Of a DNA stretch of 64,000 nucleotides, positions 1-13,000 are shown in pieces; the stretch's first letter is position 1; each line of letters starts with the position of its first letter. Origin of the DNA: Nymphaea colorata (taxonomy: Eukaryota; Streptophyta; Magnoliopsida; Nymphaeales; Nymphaeaceae); NCBI RefSeq assembly GCF_008831285.2, contig NC_045146.1:9560972-9624971 (forward strand), in the 5' to 3' direction. The translations under genes were made by a program, and so were the position numbers. Under the pieces are notes generated by a model, which was given only the letters and a program-made list of their open reading frames with translations, was not told the DNA's origin and ran no database searches.

Positions 1-2073
1 ATTCTATGATGCCCTCTAATGCACAATCGGGGTCGAGGAGACACTCGACTCGATACCCCACCTCATCTATCCTAAGCAGTTATCAATTCTAGCATGCACA
101 TGAAAATGCGTGACAGTTTTCAAAACAAGCTTCTAATAGCTTTCCAAAACAGAACTTGTCACATGACAAATCATTCACAATCACACACATCAGTCACACC
201 TTTCAAAACTTAGCCAAACCACGGAGAGTAGTCTCGATCATTGATTGGATCGTATCTGTCCTAGACAATTATCATTTTAGGATGCTTTCTAATGCATAAT
301 TGGGGTCGAGGAGATACTCGACTCGATACCCCACCTCATCTGTCCTAAATAGCAAATACGTAACATTTTTAAAACATGCTTCTCATAGCCTTTCAAAACA
401 AATCATATCATATATCAAACAATTTGCATGCATACACACATTCATTCACAAAACAATCCATCAATCACATCACAATCATAGGATCCCACGATCCTAGGAA
501 CACACATTCACACAATTGCCCAGGCAGAGATTTGCCTAGAATGTTGCCATACCTGTCGCGCGTCCACTAAACACCTCGAACTACGACCCACTTTGCTCAA
601 GGCTTACTTGACGTGCCCGGTGTACCTGCAAACATAACCAAATGGTAAGTTCTCTACTCGTTTCGCTTACAATCGATACAAATCTGAAAATACCATCATC
701 GAGGCATGTCTTCGCCTCAAATGGGTGTCAACACACAAAACCCTTCAAAAAGGTCTCTTCCCAACCCATGAGGTTGCCACCAATGATTAGAACTCAAAAC
801 TTGTATTCGACTTATCACATGTACGATTCTCACTTGTTTTCCTTAGTTGAGGTGTCTTCCCTATTGTAAGATTCTCAACATACAACTTATATGCACATCA
901 ATAGAAGCATATTTCCCCAAGCTCACCAAAACGATTCTAACGTTCTCCACAACAATACAATCTCTACCATGCTTCTTAATTGCTTCGAAAATCAACCCAT
1001 CATGCTTATAAGATCATTGTAGATATGGATCATCGTCCCTCCACATGAGTCTTAGACCTTCCCCAAAATAGCGACATCTCTAGCATGCCTTCTAAATCAT
1101 CAATTCTTAATTCTAGCATGCTCAAACAATAGTTATACGTACTCCAACAGAAAATTTACAACAATCTAGGCTCGGTTAGGTCTCGCTCACCCCAATCAAA
1201 GAGTCCGAACTGCTGCGATGCTTCCGGCAACCACCTCAAGCGTTCAACGATCCCCAAATGGCAAAAACCATGCAATGCCGCCACCACCAATGCCTTCTAG
1301 TCGTTGTTATGAGGGAAGAACGAGTCCCCCAATCCAACAGCCACATGAGAATCAAAATCGGCGAAAAGGGAAGTTTAAAAGAGGGGTTTGTCGTTAGAAG
1401 TGGCCCACAATAGCTGTGTGGGAGGCTGAAGACGAGTGAGAGAGGGAGAACCAAGGGTTCGGGTGAGAGAGAAGGGTCTGGTGCAAGAGAGAAGGAAAGA
1501 CGTAAGGGACTGTTCGGTTGAGGGAGAGGGCTCGAGCAGAGGGCGTGGGCAAAGAGAGAGCGAGAGAGAATGTGGAGGAAGGCGTGACAAAAGAGACGCG
1601 AGAGTGTGCAGGGAGAGAGAACGATGACACATAGGAAAGAGACGGATGGAGAGAGTAAGAGAGACCGCAGAGAGAGAGAGATGCGAGTAAGGAGCACGAG
1701 AGAAAGAGGGGCATTCAACGAAGAACAATCGGGCCTACCTTTGATGGGTCTGAATCCTATTGCCTACTGGACTGAGGGAGAGGCGTCAGAAGAGGAAAAC
1801 AGCGAAAGAGGGAGGAGGAGAAGAAAGAAGAAAGGGGAACCGATGGCTTACCTATGCGCCACCACCGCCGTCGCCCTTCACCTTCTCCGCTGTTGCCATC
1901 TCTTCCGCCTCCTTCTTCTTGTGCTGTGTGCAACCCAGCGGGACGAGGGAGAAGAGGTAAGGTCGAGGGAGAAGACGCAAGATAAGAGCCCCTCGCGCGA
2001 CGGGCTCTTCACGCAAGAGGGTTCGGGTCCGGGCCTGGACCCGACTCGGCCCACCCAAAAGTTGAGTATTACA
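1..2073 (+). repeat. TGTCACACC-family LTR, copy 0 (5' end outside window)
   Basis: This is the 3' two-thirds of a ~3-kb non-coding LTR, ending GAGTATTACA at 2073. It is nearly collinear with copy D at about 36085-38073, including the GA-rich block (about 1430-1830), the GGTCCGGGCCTGGACC palindrome near 2025 and the terminal ...TTACA. It carries the two-unit GGGGTCGAGGAG arrangement (about 27-60 and 302-335) shared only with D. Open frames in the GA/CT-rich part are composition artefacts. Confidence 0.72.
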
Positions 2074-2129
2074 ATGTCTGATCACATTTATTTAGGCAGG
2101 GTCATGATTGTAATTTTTGTAATTGTTTT

Positions 2130-4080
2130 TGTCACACCCCAACACTTTGACACCCAAATAATTTTTTTTTTTGTTAAAACATAAAACATTGAGGTGCGAC
2201 GACACAACACTTCAAAAAGAGGAGCTATGCAATCAGACAATTGGCAACTTTCATTTATATAACAATTTTCAGTTCATACAAAAATTACGTCATTCTTTAT
2301 AGTAATACATATGACAAAAATGTCCCAAATCACAACATTGATGTCTAACAAAAACTAGACATATGACCCAAACAAGATGCGCCTGCACTACAATAGGCCC
2401 AAAACTTCCCCAGTAGGACGTGAGTACAGCCATCTGATCGACTTGTTGTCCCAAGTCTGCCAAAACATGAAAAAGAAAGACAACTGAAGGCTTAGCCTTC
2501 GTAGTATGGCAACAAGCTAGATAAATCCCTAACCATTTAAGGTAATAGCTCAAATATGAGATATAACAAATATGAAAGCAAATCATTATTATGTTGTGAT
2601 AGGGCATGCAGTCACATGACTTGACAAGAAGGCCCCTCACATATAACACGCCATGCAAAGGCCACTCAATGGCTACAACAACATATTTCATAGTCACATT
2701 CATTTCATACATATTCACTTCCTTCACATACATATCATTCACATTCACATTCTTTTCATTTACATTAGCTTTAGTGAATTGACAGTTCATGTGGGTGCAA
2801 ACACATGCACTTGCACACCGCGGGCGGCCTATAGCCGGGAGATAACCCCCGTGGTAGCCCGAAACAATATGGATCCATTCACGCTGCAGTAGAAGAGCAC
2901 TCGTCCATGGATGTGTGAATTCCAAGGAGAGATACTCAGCCTTCCCTAGGACAACCAATTTGGGAACGCAGGAGCCCAACGTTCCAAGCACATCACATAA
3001 CGGTACTCTGGGGCCTTGCACCGCCTGCGCTTTGAACAGGCGAGATCAGTGGCGAAGGCGGGACAACTCCCAAATGCATAGCCACAACCCACCGGCCTCT
3101 CATCTCTTATTCTTTCTTACTTATAATTATGGAAACATATTCACAAAATGACCGGCTAGCTCATAAGGTTGGTTCACTCCACGAGTACACTCATACCTCC
3201 AAATGCCTCTACACGAGGGCTACACAACATTCTTAGCTAACTGTCATAACATTACAGGTACAACTACCCTTCAATCACATCTTTCAAAACTTAGCCAAAC
3301 CACAGAGAGTAGTCTCGATTCGTGATTGTTTCATAGCTGCAGTTATCTTTTTAGGATGCTTTCTAATGCACAATCGGGGTCGAGGAGATACTCGACTCGA
3401 TACCCCACCTCATCTGTCCTAAGCAGTTATCAATTCTAGCATGCACATGCAATTGCATAGTAATTTTCAAAACAAAACTTATCACATAAACATCCAATTC
3501 TCATGTATACAATCATTCAATCACATCACAATCACAGGATCCAACGATCCTGAAAACACACATTCAAAAGTTGGCCCCAAGCAGGGATTTGCCTGGAATG
3601 CCGCCATACCTGTCGCGCGTCCACAAAACACCCAAAACGCCTCGAGCTTCATGTCTTGTTGTTCAAGGTCTACTAGACTGTGTACCTACAAACACAATCA
3701 AGCGATAAGTTATCTACTTGCTTCGCTTTAAAATTTATACAAATATAAAACATAATCAGGCATGTCATCGCCTCAAGAGGGTGTGGACGAGTAGTGTCGA
3801 ACTACAAAACCCTCCAATAGGCCACTTCCCAACTCCTTGAAGTTGTCACCAAACATCTCAACGCAAAGCTTCGATCAATCTATCACTAACACATTTCTTA
3901 CTTGCTTTCTTTAGTTGAAACGTCTTCCCAATAATTACACCCAACTTACATGCTCTTTCCCAACTTACATGGTCTTTCCCAACCAACAATGCAATACGCC
4001 CATTGACAATAGCATGCGCCACGTGCTCACTAAAACAATTCTAAATCTTCTCAACCACATCAAATTTCTACCATGTTTCT
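2130..4080 (+). repeat. TGTCACACC-family LTR, copy A (3' truncated)
   Basis: The copy begins TGTCACACCCC at 2130, 57 bases after copy 0 ends. It shares the family landmarks: the poly-T tract, GAGGTGCGAC, the AACTGAAGGCTTAGCC block near 2483, the GCACACCGCGGGCGGCC block near 2813 and the GGGGTCGAGGAG unit near 3379. It stops inside the conserved CTACCATG block at 4080, where antisense copia fragment I begins, and does not resume to the right, so a deletion removed the remainder. Confidence 0.72.
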
Positions 4081-5655
4081 TGTTACAGCCGGCAGCCTTA
4101 GAGAGAGAAAACGTAACCTCATTCACTAACCCTAATCTCCATAATAAAGAGATTAGGGTTGAAGAGAGATTTACAAAGTACATCAATAGAAAATAGAGAA
4201 ATGTTTAAAGAGACCTCCTAACTATTAAATATTGCAAAGAACCACCTAGAAACATAAACTCTTCTAATTCAACGCTCCCACTCAAGCTGGAGCCTGGAGC
4301 ATACATATTAATCATGCTCAGCTTGTCACAACATCTAGAATAGTCACCAATAGGAAGAGCTTTAGTGAAGACATCTGCAGCTTGATCTTCTGATGATACA
4401 TGAATGGTGGTCATGGTTTCTCCTTGAACGAGATCCCGAATGTAATGGCAGTCCACTTCAATATGTTTAGTTCTCATAGAAAACTGGATTATTCGCAATG
4501 TATGTGGCTGCTCGATTGTCACAATACATCTTCATGGTAAGTGGAATCGACACACTTAGGCTAGATAGCATGGATTTAGCCCAAGTCATTTCAGCGGCAG
4601 TTTGAGCCATATCTCTGTATTCAGATTCTGCACTAGATCTTGACACCACACCTTGCTTTTTGCTTCTCTAGGATATAAGGTTGCCTCCCACAAATACACA
4701 GAATCCTGTGGTAGATTTCCTGTCTTCGATTGATCCAACATAGTCAGCATCACTATAGGCTTCCACTTCCAGGGTCTTGCCTTTTGTGAACAAAAGTCCT
4801 TTGCCAGAAGATGATTTCAGATATTTGACCACCATTAAAGCAGCATCCCAATGAACTTTCCTGGGTCTTTCCATAAATTGACTTAGATTCCCCACTGCAA
4901 AACTAATGTCTGGTCTGGTCATAGTAACATAGAGGAGCTTTCTAATAAGAGACCTGTATGATCGAGAATCGACTAATTCTGATTGGTCATCATGAAGATG
5001 TATGCGTGGATTCATAGGTAGATTGGCCGGTTTAGCTCCTAACATCCCGGTGTCTCGCAATAAATCCAGAACATACTTTCGTTGAGAGAGAACTACACCT
5101 TCCCTGTTGCGAGCCACCTCTATTCCCAAAAAATATCATAGTTGACCAAGATCTTTTGTCACAAAGTGTTTTTGAAGGAACGACTTTGTATCATAAATTT
5201 CTTGATCGGAATCACCTGTCAGGATAATATCATCAATATAAACCACTAGAACGGTCATACCCCTGGAATTCTTCTTGATAAATAGAGAATGATCAAGAGG
5301 AGATCTTGCAAAGCCACAGTTTGAGACTACCTTAGAGAACTTGTGAAACCAAGCACGAGGAGTTTGCTTGAGTCCATAAATAGCTTTCTTCAGTTTGCAC
5401 ATTTTTCCACACTTCCCCTGTCGTTCAAACCCTGGTGGTTGTTGCATATAGACAGTCTCATCGAGATCACCATACAAAAAAGCATTTTTGACATCAAGCT
5501 AATACATGTGCCAGTCATGGTGTACAGCCACAGAGATGATAAGACGAATAGTCCCCAACCGAGCAACAGGAGAGAAAGTCTTGAAGAAATCAATCCCGTA
5601 AGTCTGCGTGTAGCCCTTAGCAACCAACCGAGCTTTGTATCTTTCCATAGATAGG
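4081..5655 (-). mobile_element. Copia element I, 5'-truncated fragment (antisense)
   Basis: A 194-bp 3' LTR (4081-4274) is followed, reading leftwards, by RNase H and reverse transcriptase coding. The polypurine tract is the CTTGAGTGGGAG complement at about 4275-4286. Homology to element VII ends near 5655, inside the RT domain, and there is no integrase, gag, 5' LTR or primer site. The LTR/PPT layout and encoded protein resemble VII, so both belong to one copia lineage, but I is older. Confidence 0.75.
4275..5655 (-). pseudogene. Copia pol remnant of element I (RT and RNase H)
   Basis: The RT motifs AIYGLKQTPRAWFHKF and YIDDIILTG lie in 5136-5477. RNase H motifs AYSDADYVGS and SSAESEYRDMAQ lie in 4467-4990, and [12 protein letters not shown] near 4490-4520. 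Frame changes near 5130, 4660 and 4510 and stops break it. It is non-functional. A short duplication of the GTCATGGTGTACAACC segment at about 5663-5710 marks its ragged right end. Confidence 0.75.
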
Positions 5656-6343
5656 GTGCCAGTCATGGTGTCATGGTGTACAACCAGTCATGGTGTACAA
5701 CCAACCAACAGGAGAGAATGTAGGGTTGCTTTACCTAAGGCAGTGTGGATGGGAACCCTATACCGATACCTATGTGACTTAGGTAAGCAGCCTCATGAAA
5801 TTGATCTTTTCCTCACTGTTGTTTAGTCATTGTTACATATATCATTTAAAGGTATTATATGGCAATGTCGGCAAGGTATTTCCCGGGTATAATATAGCAA
5901 AATTGTATTCCTCTAGAAGATCTCCGCAAACTTTAAAAAAAATTAAAAAATTAATCCTAAAAATTAGGTAAAAGTAAAAAAATAAAAAATGAATAAAAAG
6001 ACATTGAAAAATGAATCGATAAACATGATAGAATATGGGTGTAGGTTAAAAGTAAATAATAGCCATGGGTAGGGTCATGATGTAATAAATTCTGTTGGTC
6101 CCCATGCGAGACCGACTGTATATTTCTCTTTCATCTATTATTAACCATGTAGCTTTTATCTCATTTTTTCAGTTTACATTCATGACTGCGCTATATGTTT
6201 CATGACCTTATAGTGAGGATCTCACTGACACTTGGCAACTTCAAAAGTAAAATTTTCTGCTGCATCTGCTAACTGTGTGTAAGGAAGTGGATCAGCAATA
6301 TGTGCAGAATACTAGAATAGTTACAGGTCTATGTCTTGTCCAG
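5656..6343 (+). other. Unique-looking intron before exon 1
   Basis: No gene or transposon landmark was recognised. 5663-5710 has a short tandem repeat of a GTCATGGTGTACAACC segment. 5930-6010 is A/T-rich and resembles 59430-59540. It was searched for the missing GNE-motif exon without success. Confidence 0.5.
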
Positions 6344-6462
6344 GAAACTACTTGAAGTTTTATTATGCTATTAAAGATGCATATCCTGACATGAAGATAA
6401 TTTCAAATTGTGATGGATCTGCTGGTAAATTGGATCATCCTGCTGATCTTTATGATTTTCAT
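6344..6462 (+). CDS. Arabinofuranosidase exon 1 of window (catalytic domain)
   Basis: The acceptor is a CAG at 6341-6343 and the donor a GTAAG at 6463. The exon starts in phase 1: its first two bases complete a Gly codon, followed by 39 codons beginning [15 protein letters not shown] and containing IISNCDGS and HPADLYDFH. These match the conserved GNYLKFY...DHPADYYDYH stretch of plant GH51 enzymes. The upstream exon carrying the acid/base GNE motif was searched for in 5656-6343 and is not there, so the preceding intron runs at least to the window start and is itself full of LTR sequence. Confidence 0.88.
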
Positions 6463-6975
6463 GTAAGATCCTTTACTAACTGACCATATTGTGTTCTTCT
6501 ACAGCTGGTATCAATTATTTTTTAGATTATTTTTGCTATTTCTGTTTTTAACAGATTTATGCATCTGCATCCACCATCTTCTCAATGGCCCATAAGTTCG
6601 ATGATACATCTAGAGATGGTCCAAAGGTATAACAACACTCTTTTGTGCATATGATTCTGTGCGTACCAGATAATAAGTGGCGCTTCATTTATATCTAAAT
6701 GAATGTAGGTTTTTGTAAGTGAATATGCTGTTCATGGACAAAAAGATGCCCGAGAAGGAACCTTTTTAGCTGCACTAGCAGAAGCAGGTTTTCTTATTGG
6801 TCTGGAAAGGAACAGGTATCACTTGGTCCCATTACGTCTTGTTATATTTCATAGATTAACACTCTTTAGGCCACGAAAGTTTTTTTGTTCAGAATTTTAT
6901 CTTGATGTACATGTCTCTTTTTATTACTTTTAGCATATCTTTGTGCTCTACTATGTCACACAGGTACGGGTACGG

Positions 6976-7034
<59 letters not shown>

Positions 7035-10000
7035 GAATAACATATTCATAAATCATGATCCAAAACACAGTATGAAAATAATTAACATACAAATATATCA
7101 GCTTTCTTGATTTTCCGTCGCATCATCAAGATTAGAAGGAGCAATAGGTTACACTTTTAAGATATATTGACATCGCTATGGTTATGGCTCACACTATTAT
7201 CGAAGAGTCAAGTTATAGAGAAGGGATCGATTTTCGAAACATTGAATGGAAGATTTTAAATGAAAAGTTGTGAGGAACTATGTACAAGAAATGTTTAGAG
7301 TGAAAAAGGAAACAGGAAAAGAGAGGGGGATTGTTAATTTTCAACTCAAAAACTGGACAACTTCGGACTTATCAAAGTTGACCGAGTCTGAAAATGGACA
7401 AAAATGATCCCGGGTACGTTGACCATACCCGGTGCTGCGTTGACTGCCGCACCCAGGGCCGTACCCGTTCCCGTACTGTGCGGGTACTCCTCCTTAAGAG
7501 TACCAGTGTGACATAGGTGCTCTACCATATTTGTTAATGTTGTATCAGGGCCATTTTTTTTTTGTTAAGATGAGAAATGTTTGGATCTGGCCAAAATCCG
7601 AAAGGCACACATTAGTTTAAAGCATGTGTGAAATTGTTTTATTAATCTCATATTGTATTTTATTGGTGAAATAAGGGCAAATCTGTCCAGCTTATGTTGA
7701 TTGGTATAATGAATTAGGATTGCGGGCTGGTGTGGCCGTTGCTGATGCTCACTTGACAATATTCCTTTCTCTCGTTTTTCTAAGTTGTGAGGAACTATGT
7801 ACAAGAAATGTTTAGAGTGAAAAAGGAAACAGGAAAAGAGAGGGGGATTGTTAATTTTCAACTCAAAAACTGGACAACTTCGGACTTACTCAAAGTTGAC
7901 CGAGTCTGAAAATGGACAAAAATGATCCCGGGTACGTTGACCATACCCGGTGCTGCGTTGACTGCACCTTTGCCGCACCCAGGGCCGTACCCGTTCCCGT
8001 ACCGTGCGGGTACTCCTCCTTAAGAGTACCAGTGTGACATAGGTGCTCTACCATATTTGTTAATGTTGTGTCAGGGCCTTTTTTTTTTGTTAAGATGAGA
8101 AATGTTTGGATCTGGCCAAAATCCGAAAGGCACACATTAGTTTAAAGCATGTGTGAAATTGTTTTATTAATCTCATATTGTATTTTATTGGTGAAATAAG
8201 GGCAAATCTGTGCAGCTTATGTTGATTGGTATAATGAATTAGGATTGCGGGCTGGTGTGGCCGTTGCTGATGCTCACTTGACAATATTCCTTTCTCTCGT
8301 TTTTCTAAGTTTTTTGTATAATATAATACTGGCAATTAAATCAAAGTGTGATTTTACAAAAACTTTCGTGATATCAGAGCCAGATTTCGGAGCTTTATCA
8401 AAGGATATGCCTATAGGGACCTAACTTTCTTTCTCGGGGATCTCCTCCTTTCTTCTCCACTCTTGATTTTCTATCTATTTTCCATCTCTTTCTTCACCTA
8501 AGTCACATTAGTATTGGTATGGGTTCGGATACGGCTACGGGGAAGCGGGTACTGGTATGGCGATGTAGAAAATTTGGGTATGCTGTTAGTGGCAAAATTC
8601 CTCAAAAACACACTTCAAAATTCATATTCAATACATCACAAAGACAATGCTTAAAACTTAAACAAAAGAAAATTGTGTGTTTTGGATCAATTCTGACTGA
8701 AACCTTGATCCAGACGTACCACTGTGGTGCTGATGTGCCACACTGCCATACTGGTACTGGTACTTGGGCAGAATTGTGGTATCAATGTGACTTAGTTCTT
8801 CACCATAACCTGTCTAGTTACATTTTGAAATCCTTTGTTCATGATTCCCAACTAAGTCACATGGGAATGGGTATGGTATGGAGATACGGGTACAGATATT
8901 AGAATTTAAAGTTTATGTTAGATTTCTTGTATGTATGCATATATATATTTATATGTACTTTCATATGTCATATACCCTTGGTTGCTTGATATATGGTTGT
9001 GTATATTTTTATGTATATGTGTGCATAGGTCTCTTATGTATTCTTCTTTTCCTTTTTATGTATTTTTCTGTTTCTTTTTATTTTTATCTTTTTTTATTTG
9101 TAAAAGGGAGAAGAACTAGCTGTTGGACCAGCTTCCAATGGCTAGAAATCTAGCCGTTGGAGCTGGCTCAACAGCCATCTCCCTATTCCTCTATTCCTTC
9201 TCTTGTACCATAAACAAGGGACTATTGTCCCTTGTTTTGATAAGGCTTTAAGGCCTGTTTTTATATGGTATCTCAAAGTTCAGCAATACAACTTTATGCA
9301 CCTCTAGTTTGAGGTTTCTCTTATGTGTGTTCCTGGTGAGGCTGGTTCCTCAAGCTGGTGATATTGGAGGATCTCTGTCTGCTGGTCCAGTTCTGGCTTA
9401 CACGGTATCAGTGCCACTGTTTTGGCTTTAAAGTTGCTGTTTTTTGAAGGCCTTGAAGGATCTGTTCTTGCTGCCGATGAAGGAGTTCACCAACTGTTTG
9501 GTGAAATTACTGAGAAGACAAGTTACTGTTTTTGCTGCTGTTTTCCCTTTGCATAAAGAAGAACCTGCCTTCTTGCCAAATGTATTGCTGGGTGCTGATA
9601 CAAGCCCCTATATGGTGGCTTTCTCACCAAATGTTTGATAACATCTTTATGAAGGATTCGGTCATACTCTTATCGTGACCATTATAGGGACTGTTGTGGC
9701 ATCTGTTAAAATTTAAGGATTAGCTCTCATGTAAGTATGCATATATGTTTTTATATGTACTATCATATATCTTAGACTCCCAGTAGTTTGATGTATGATT
9801 TGTATATATAAATATATGTATGTATGCATAGGCTTTTTTTGTATTTATTTTCTTTTTATTTATTGTGTATTTTTCTGTATATTTTTTTATTTCTTTTTGT
9901 TAGCAAAGGGAACTAGCGGTTGGTGTTAAGTCAAGGTTTGGTTTTGGGTGGAGTCATACCCGACCCATTTAGCATATTGGCGGTGGCAAACTTGTAATAT

Positions 10001-13000
10001 GTTCTATTCTTTTGTGTATTTTATTTGTAACTTAAGTGTGATTAGCTTTTTGTAATGAATAGGGCGGGTGCTAACCCTAAGGCCCTTGTTTTCTTCTCTC
10101 TCTTCTCATGCAGACTTCTTCTCTCCTCTTCTTCTCGTGTCTTCTTTAAGATCCCATCTAGTGGTGATTTAACAAAATCTTACAATTGGCTGCTCCCAAC
10201 GGCTAGAAGTCTAGCCGTTGGAGCTGCCCAACAGCTAGCTCCTTTTTCTCCTTTTTCCTTCATTTCTTCTATAAATAAGGGACTTGGGTCCCTTGTTTAG
10301 CATGAACTTTAAGGGCTGAATTTGTGTATTATTTAGACTGAATATAAGTTTTTCACCTCTAGTTTGAGGTTTCTAATTGTGTGATTTTTTGGAGTGGCCG
10401 GTATCTTCAAGTGTGTGACTGTAGAAGTGTTTCTGTCATTAAGTTTATGCCTGATTTACATGGTCTCAGAGCAGTGGTTTGACTCTTCGTTTGCTGAATT
10501 TCAAAGTCTTGAAAAATCAGTCCTTGCTGCCTGTTTGTAAGCATTGGCTGTTGTTTTACACAAGAGGAGCTGTCTTCTTGTTGATCTTGGTAGTTGTTTT
10601 TCATGGATATCTAGCTAACTTTTGTGGCTGTTTTTGGTGCTGTCACAAGCTTCTATCTTGATAAATTTTGTGGCTGATTTCGTGAACTGTTTTAGTGCTG
10701 CCTCAAGCTCTCTTGTTGCTGTTTTTGTCACTGTTTTCATCTTAGTGCTACCTCAACAACTCAACTACATTATACAATACACATCATGGATGAGAGGACC
10801 ACTTTCATTCCTCTCCCTAAGCTTACTTCATGTAATTATGTTCAATGGGAAAAAACTATGGAATAATGATGGAAAGGATTGTGGGGACTTGTTGATGGAT
10901 CTAAAAGTGAGCCACATTTAGTCTTAACCAAAACCATAGATGGAAAAACAATAAAAAAAAAGACAAAGTTGTGAATGAATATGAGAAAAAATGGAAAGAA
11001 TGGAAGATAAGACACCACAAAATCATTACATGGATTCTTGCTTGTGTTGATATTGCTACTATGAGTCAAATAGCCAAACATATCTTTGCTCATGAAGTTT
11101 GCGAATTCTGATCTGATTCATTAGACCCTTCTAATATACTACTGTCAGCCATAGTAGAAAACCAATGTGATAAAGCACAAAGACTACAGCCAAGGAACGT
11201 GCAGTAGGTTGAACACAAACCAGACAGCAAGTATCAAATTTTCAGATGACAGCAAGAACAGATTTTCAGACGATAGCAGGTAGCAAATATTCAGCAATCT
11301 ATTTTCAGATAAAGGTAGCAGGCATCAATTCAAGCACACACAAATCTGACAGTAAATCTCACCACAGCCAATCAGCTCCACGCAACTTCGACTATTCATT
11401 AACTTCACACGATTTCAGCCTGTGGCATCAAACACACACAGATCTGCCAAGACAACGTACCTTTGCCTGTTATGATCCACCAAGCACCAAGCAGATCTGA
11501 TTATCCTAACCGATCAGACGATCACTGGTCTGATCTTTTTTTTTTCCACGGCAACAGACAGTTCAGATCTGAAACATCTCATCTTCTTCCACGACAGCCA
11601 CTAGGTCAAATTTGAAACGTTCTGGTCTGATCCACTACTGGTCTGATCTTCTTCAACGCAGGCAATAGGTCAGATCTGAACCATTCTGATCTGATTCACC
11701 ATGCAGCCACATCATCTGGCCAAACACCATCATTATTTGGATCTGAATGACGGCTTCAGATCTGTTTTATCATCATTTTTTTTTAACGACTCCAACGACA
11801 ACACAAGGAAGCTAATCACGTTTCTACATGTTAAACATGATTAGCCCCTTTCCACCAACAAATTAACTTGCTTGCTTTGTAATCAGCAGGAACCCTAGTT
11901 GGGAGGAAGAGAAGAGAGGTGAGAGGAGGAAGGAACCCTAGACGTGAAACCCTAGATTGTACAGCCCTAGGTTCACGGCTCTGATACCATGTTTTTTATT
12001 GGAAGAAGAAGGGGCGAGAGAGATAGAGGGAGAAAGTGAGAGGACGAGAGAGAGAGAGAGGAAACTTTTTCTTATTGCTGCACGTAACCCTAATCTCATA
12101 TTAATATGAGACTAGGGTGTGTTACAAATTTTACAAAATTAGTCCACTAAACATAAGACAATAATTAAGTGGACCTATTTCGACTTTCTAATATTTCAGA
12201 AAGCCTCCACCTGACTATTATAAGTATTTAACATGTTCAATGGGAAAAAACTATGGAATAATGAAGTAAAGGATTGTGGGGACTTGTTGATGGATCTAAA
12301 AGTGAGCCACAGTTAGTCTTAACCAAAACCATAGATGGAAAAGCAATAAAAACAAGACAAAGTTGTGAATGAATATGAGAAAAAATGAAAAGAATGGAAG
12401 ATAAGACACCACAAAATCATTACATAGATTCTTGCTTGTGTTGATATTGCTATTATGAGTCAAATAACCAAACATATCTTTGCTCATGAAGTTTGGGAAT
12501 TTTTCAAGAAAACCTATACTATAAAGGATGTAGCTTATATGTGCAACCTTCAAATGAAGACAGGTTGCAAGTCTTTGGCAAGGAGATAAATAGATTAAGG
12601 AGTATGTTTAAGAGATGGAGCAATTATGAGATGAACTTGCGTTATTTGAACGCGAATGGTTTGATCCAAGAGACAATGTGCTAAGAGATAAGCAAATTCA
12701 AAGTGAAAAATTTTATAAATTTGTTCTTGGTTTTAGACCAGAATATGACGGGGTCAAAACCCCATTACTTCATAGACATAAAGTGTCATCTATGAATGAG
12801 ACGATAGCGGAACTTCAAATGGAAGAGAATAGACTTAACTTTTCTATAGATAAGAATGAAAGTGTTCTTGCTACCTTAAGACCCAATGCTCATATGTAAA
12901 CCTATAATTCTCCTCATTTCAATCAAAATTATGAGGATAACAATGAAAAGATCGTATGTTTTCATCGTCGAGAAGAAGGACATATTAAACCTAGGTGTCT

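Noticed and set aside
1236-2184. Several overlapping 60-190-codon frames in the GA/CT-rich region, on both strands
   Set aside because: They are Arg/Glu-rich or Ser/Leu-rich low-complexity readings of a purine-rich LTR segment. The same region recurs in copies B, D and F with different frames open.
5930-6060. A/T-rich similarity to 59430-59540, perhaps a dispersed element
   Set aside because: The shared words (CTAAAAATTAGGTAAAA) are short and low-complexity; no termini or TSD.
7267-8309. Possible CRISPR-like or satellite array
   Set aside because: Only two long units with no spacers; it is a eukaryotic intron. No CRISPR array is present anywhere in the window.
7565-8335. Two similar ~98 and 81-codon minus-strand frames
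   Set aside because: They exist only because the underlying 0.5-kb unit is tandemly duplicated; no recognisable protein and no splice or start context.
8370-8390. Another LTR primer site (GATATCAGAGCCAG)
   Set aside because: The preceding sequence belongs partly to the tandem duplication and no LTR start could be found, so I did not call an element.
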